A DNA stretch of 7,394 bases. It comes from Agrobacterium fabrum (GTDB lineage: Bacteria > Pseudomonadota > Alphaproteobacteria > Rhizobiales > Rhizobiaceae). The position numbers and the translations under genes are program-made. Of the stretch, positions 5,907 to 7,394 are shown piece by piece (positions within the stretch are counted from its first letter, which is position 1; each line of letters opens with the position of its first letter). The stretch lies in the NCBI GenBank assembly GCA_003241215.1, contig QFOL01000196.1:1-7394 (forward strand). The letters run 5' to 3'. Below the pieces are notes generated by a model that was given only the letters and a program-made list of their open reading frames with translations, was not told the origin of the DNA and did no database searches.

Positions 5907-5917
5907 TGCAATCTTAA
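5902..5917 (-). promoter_or_regulatory. CtrA-type box upstream of the L,D-transpeptidase
   Basis: The minus strand reads TTAA-GATTGCA-TTAAC, an exact fit to the alphaproteobacterial CtrA consensus TTAA-N7-TTAAC, oriented toward the transpeptidase and 77 bases upstream of its GTG. On the plus strand it reads TTAA-N7-TTAAT, facing the DUF4432 gene 64 bases before its TTG, so it could also act on that gene. Function is inferred from the consensus match. Confidence 0.55.
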
Positions 5918-5968
5918 TTTCCGTCACGACTAGTAGCGTTTCCGTGATTCATGCGTTTTTACTGCCAC

Positions 5969-5975
5969 AGGGAGG
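5969..5975 (+). promoter_or_regulatory. Ribosome binding site fixing a TTG start
   Basis: AGGGAGG is a strong Shine-Dalgarno sequence five bases before TTG 5981. The upstream in-frame ATG at 5951 has no such sequence and would place this site inside the coding region. Confidence 0.75.
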
Positions 5976-5980
5976 TTTTC

Positions 5981-6814
5981 TTGCGTTCGTTTCAGGCTGG
6001 CAGATCGCCGCGCATTTTCCTCGATGAAACCTCCGTTTTCGATATCGGCTCCTGTGTCGTCGATGGTATCGACATCGCGCCCGGCCGCGCCATTCCCGAC
6101 GATGGCGATGCACGTATCGACCACTCGCTGGAAGGCTTTTTATTCACCTGCGGTCCCGACCATATCCGCCATCCCGAACCGATCGATGGCGACGGCGAGG
6201 GGCGTCGATATCCGCTGCATGGATCGTTTTCCTCGCATCCTGCGACGATCATTGCGTTCGATGTTCATGAGTCCAATGCATTGGCGCGCGTTGAGGTTCC
6301 CGTGAAGCTTGCCGATGGCGGCACAGCCCTTCTGGAGCGGACATGGCGTATCGACGGGGAAAGCGGCGAAGTCAGCCTTGATGACCGGATCGTCAACACG
6401 TCCGAGCGGCCGATCCCGGTGTTTCTGATGTATCACATGAATATCGGCGCACGCCTCTTCGACGATGCCGTGCGGCTTGAAGGCGCGATGTTGGACGGTG
6501 GCGGCCACGGCTGGCGTTTCGGCGAGGAGCCGGGCAATGTTTTCTGCGTTCCCGCCGGTGATGACGAGTGGGTGTCGCTCTCGCTCGGACCGATTGCGGC
6601 CATCGGCGGGAAGACACTAACCGTGCGGTTTCGCACGGAAACGCTGCCCTATCTGCAGATGTGGCGCAACCAGCAGGCGCCGGCCAATGTGCTCGGCATC
6701 GAACCGGTTTCGCATCGCTGGGTGGGTCGGAGCGAGCTCGAGGCGGCCGGTGAGCTCAATATTCTCCAGCCGGGCGAAAGCCGTTCCTTCGGCCTGCGGT
6801 TTTCCATCCTCTGA
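5981..6814 (+). CDS. DUF4432 family protein, aldose 1-epimerase-like
   Basis: A 277-residue protein matching the galactose-mutarotase-like DUF4432 family, a beta-sandwich fold that binds sugars; most members have no proven reaction. Visible family landmarks are RYPLHGSFSSHPA at 76-88 with H80, the strand pattern ending in VNTSERPIPVFLMYHMNIGA (about 138-157) with H152, and GIEPVSHRW at 239-247 with E241. H80/H152 and E241 are candidates for the acid/base pair, by analogy with aldose 1-epimerase. No signal peptide is seen, so it is probably cytoplasmic. The TTG start is chosen for its strong ribosome binding site; the ATG at 5951 would give 287 residues without one. It is transcribed divergently from the L,D-transpeptidase with a 155-bp shared control region. 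It may act on a sugar or sugar derivative, but no sugar-pathway neighbour is visible. Confidence 0.85.
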   Translation: MRSFQAGRSPRIFLDETSVFDIGSCVVDGIDIAPGRAIPDDGDARIDHSLEGFLFTCGPDHIRHPEPIDGDGEGRRYPLHGSFSSHPATIIAFDVHESNALARVEVPVKLADGGTALLERTWRIDGESGEVSLDDRIVNTSERPIPVFLMYHMNIGARLFDDAVRLEGAMLDGGGHGWRFGEEPGNVFCVPAGDDEWVSLSLGPIAAIGGKTLTVRFRTETLPYLQMWRNQQAPANVLGIEPVSHRWVGRSELEAAGELNILQPGESRSFGLRFSIL

Positions 6815-6841
6815 ACTGTAGCGAATGACGGTGTGCCATCA

Positions 6842-6870
6842 TTGACGCACGGGGTTTGACCGCTTACATC
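6842..6870 (+). promoter_or_regulatory. Candidate promoter before the TIGR01244-type gene
   Basis: TTGACG (6842-6847) and TACATC (6865-6870) are 17 bases apart in the 116-bp gap after the DUF4432 gene. The -35 is good and the -10 matches only half of the consensus. A small imperfect hairpin (6824-6843) without a T run lies just before it. The downstream gene may thus have its own transcript. Confidence 0.3.
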
Positions 6871-6930
6871 GGATGCGGATTTCAAGGGTGACAGCCAGCG
6901 GCGCGGACGCCGGTTTCAGCGGAGGCAAAC

Positions 6931-7269
6931 ATGGATATCAGGCGCATAGACGACGAATATTCGGTAACGGGACAGATCAGCGTCGCCGATCTCGACGAGA
7001 TCAAGGCGCTCGGCTTCAAGTCGATCGTCTGCCACCGCCCTGACGGCGAAGAAGAAGGCCAGCCGCTTTTCGCCGATATTGCCGAGCGTGCCGAGCAGCT
7101 TGGCCTCACCATCATGCATGTGCCGGTTGGCCGTTATGGCGTCGATGCCGATGCCGTTACCGGTATGGTGGATGCACTGGACGAATTGCAGCGCCCGATG
7201 CTCGGCTATTGCCGTTCCGGCGCGCGCTCGACGGCGATCTACGAAAAGACCCATCACCTGCGCGGCTGA
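6931..7269 (+). CDS. TIGR01244/DUF442 family sulfurtransferase/phosphatase-like protein
   Basis: A 112-residue single-domain protein of the DUF442 type, the rhodanese/dual-specificity-phosphatase-like domain also found fused to Blh (beta-lactamase-like hydrolase) proteins. The active loop is CRSGARS at 94-100: C94 is the nucleophile and R99 closes a C-x4-R loop, which is the rhodanese spacing rather than the C-x5-R of protein phosphatases. Family landmarks include DEIKALGFKSIVCHRPDGEE (22-41) and MHVPVGRYGV (62-71). The length is normal for a stand-alone domain. ATG is preceded by GGAGG at 6921-6925, five bases away. It is cytoplasmic. Stand-alone members probably handle sulfane sulfur or a phosphate ester; the substrate here is unknown. 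A RidA-like gene begins 48 bases downstream and may be co-transcribed. Confidence 0.9.
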   Translation: MDIRRIDDEYSVTGQISVADLDEIKALGFKSIVCHRPDGEEEGQPLFADIAERAEQLGLTIMHVPVGRYGVDADAVTGMVDALDELQRPMLGYCRSGARSTAIYEKTHHLRG

Positions 7270-7317
7270 TTTTCCGCGCATCATTCTATTTTAAATGCCA
7301 ATCAACAGGAGTTTTCC

Positions 7318-7394
7318 ATGACCATCAAGCGTATCGAGCCGGGCAAGCGCATGAGCGGCGCCGTCGTTCACGGCAACACCGTTTATCTGGCCGG
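7318..7394 (+). CDS. RidA family protein (partial, N-terminus)
   Basis: The first 25 codons are present before the window ends, with AGGAG (7307-7311) six bases before the ATG. The residues include MSGAVVHGNTVYLAG (12-26, the last one from an incomplete codon), the typical first strands of Rid/YjgF/YER057c/UK114 proteins, where '(V)V..GNTVYLAGQ' opens the fold. Members of the family hydrolyse reactive enamine/imine intermediates such as 2-aminoacrylate, protecting PLP enzymes. The catalytic arginine lies beyond the window, so whether this is a deaminating RidA or one of the Rid1-7 subfamilies lacking activity cannot be judged. Confidence 0.8.
   Translation, partial: MTIKRIEPGKRMSGAVVHGNTVYLA

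Noticed and set aside
6824..6843. Small hairpin AATGA...TCATT after the DUF4432 gene as a terminator.
   Set aside because: The stem is short with a mismatch and no T run follows.

Overview
The window looks like chromosomal DNA of a Rhizobiales alphaproteobacterium, most likely Agrobacterium/Rhizobium. The evidence is a GC-rich coding style, an intergenic palindrome of the kind scattered through rhizobial genomes (CTTCTCCCC/GGGGAGAAG arms with an ATGAGGGGGC inner repeat), and the protein families present. This is recognition from the sequence; no database search was run. No phage, transposase, CRISPR, tRNA or rRNA is visible.

Layout, left to right. (1) The last codons of an upstream gene, tentatively an aldehyde dehydrogenase, overlap by ATGA the start of an iron-containing alcohol dehydrogenase (77-1222); the pair is probably an alcohol/aldehyde oxidation operon. 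(2) A 385-bp gap holds a weak hairpin, a nested palindromic repeat (1275-1393), a strong intrinsic terminator (1458-1487) and an imperfect inverted repeat. (3) An orphan ParA/VirC1-like ATPase (1608-2324) has no ParB partner. (4) A TetR-family repressor (2493-3116) and an MFS exporter (3164-4369) each carry a near-identical operator palindrome just upstream, so they form a self-regulated efflux module that ends at a bidirectional terminator (4384-4417). (5) On the minus strand, a secreted L,D-transpeptidase (4437-5825) has a perfect CtrA-type box in its upstream region. (6) Divergent from it on the plus strand are a DUF4432 aldose-epimerase-like protein (5981-6814), a small rhodanese/phosphatase-like protein of the TIGR01244 (DUF442) type (6931-7269), and the start of a RidA-like protein cut by the window end (7318 onward).

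The most informative signals are regulatory. Two operator copies match at 14 of 16 positions. The tetR promoter has the operator filling its 17-bp spacer and implies a leaderless message. A TTAA-N7-TTAAC box suggests cell-cycle control of the cell-wall crosslinking enzyme. I did not find convincing evidence of an undescribed multi-gene system; the genes are mostly recognisable families in ordinary arrangement.
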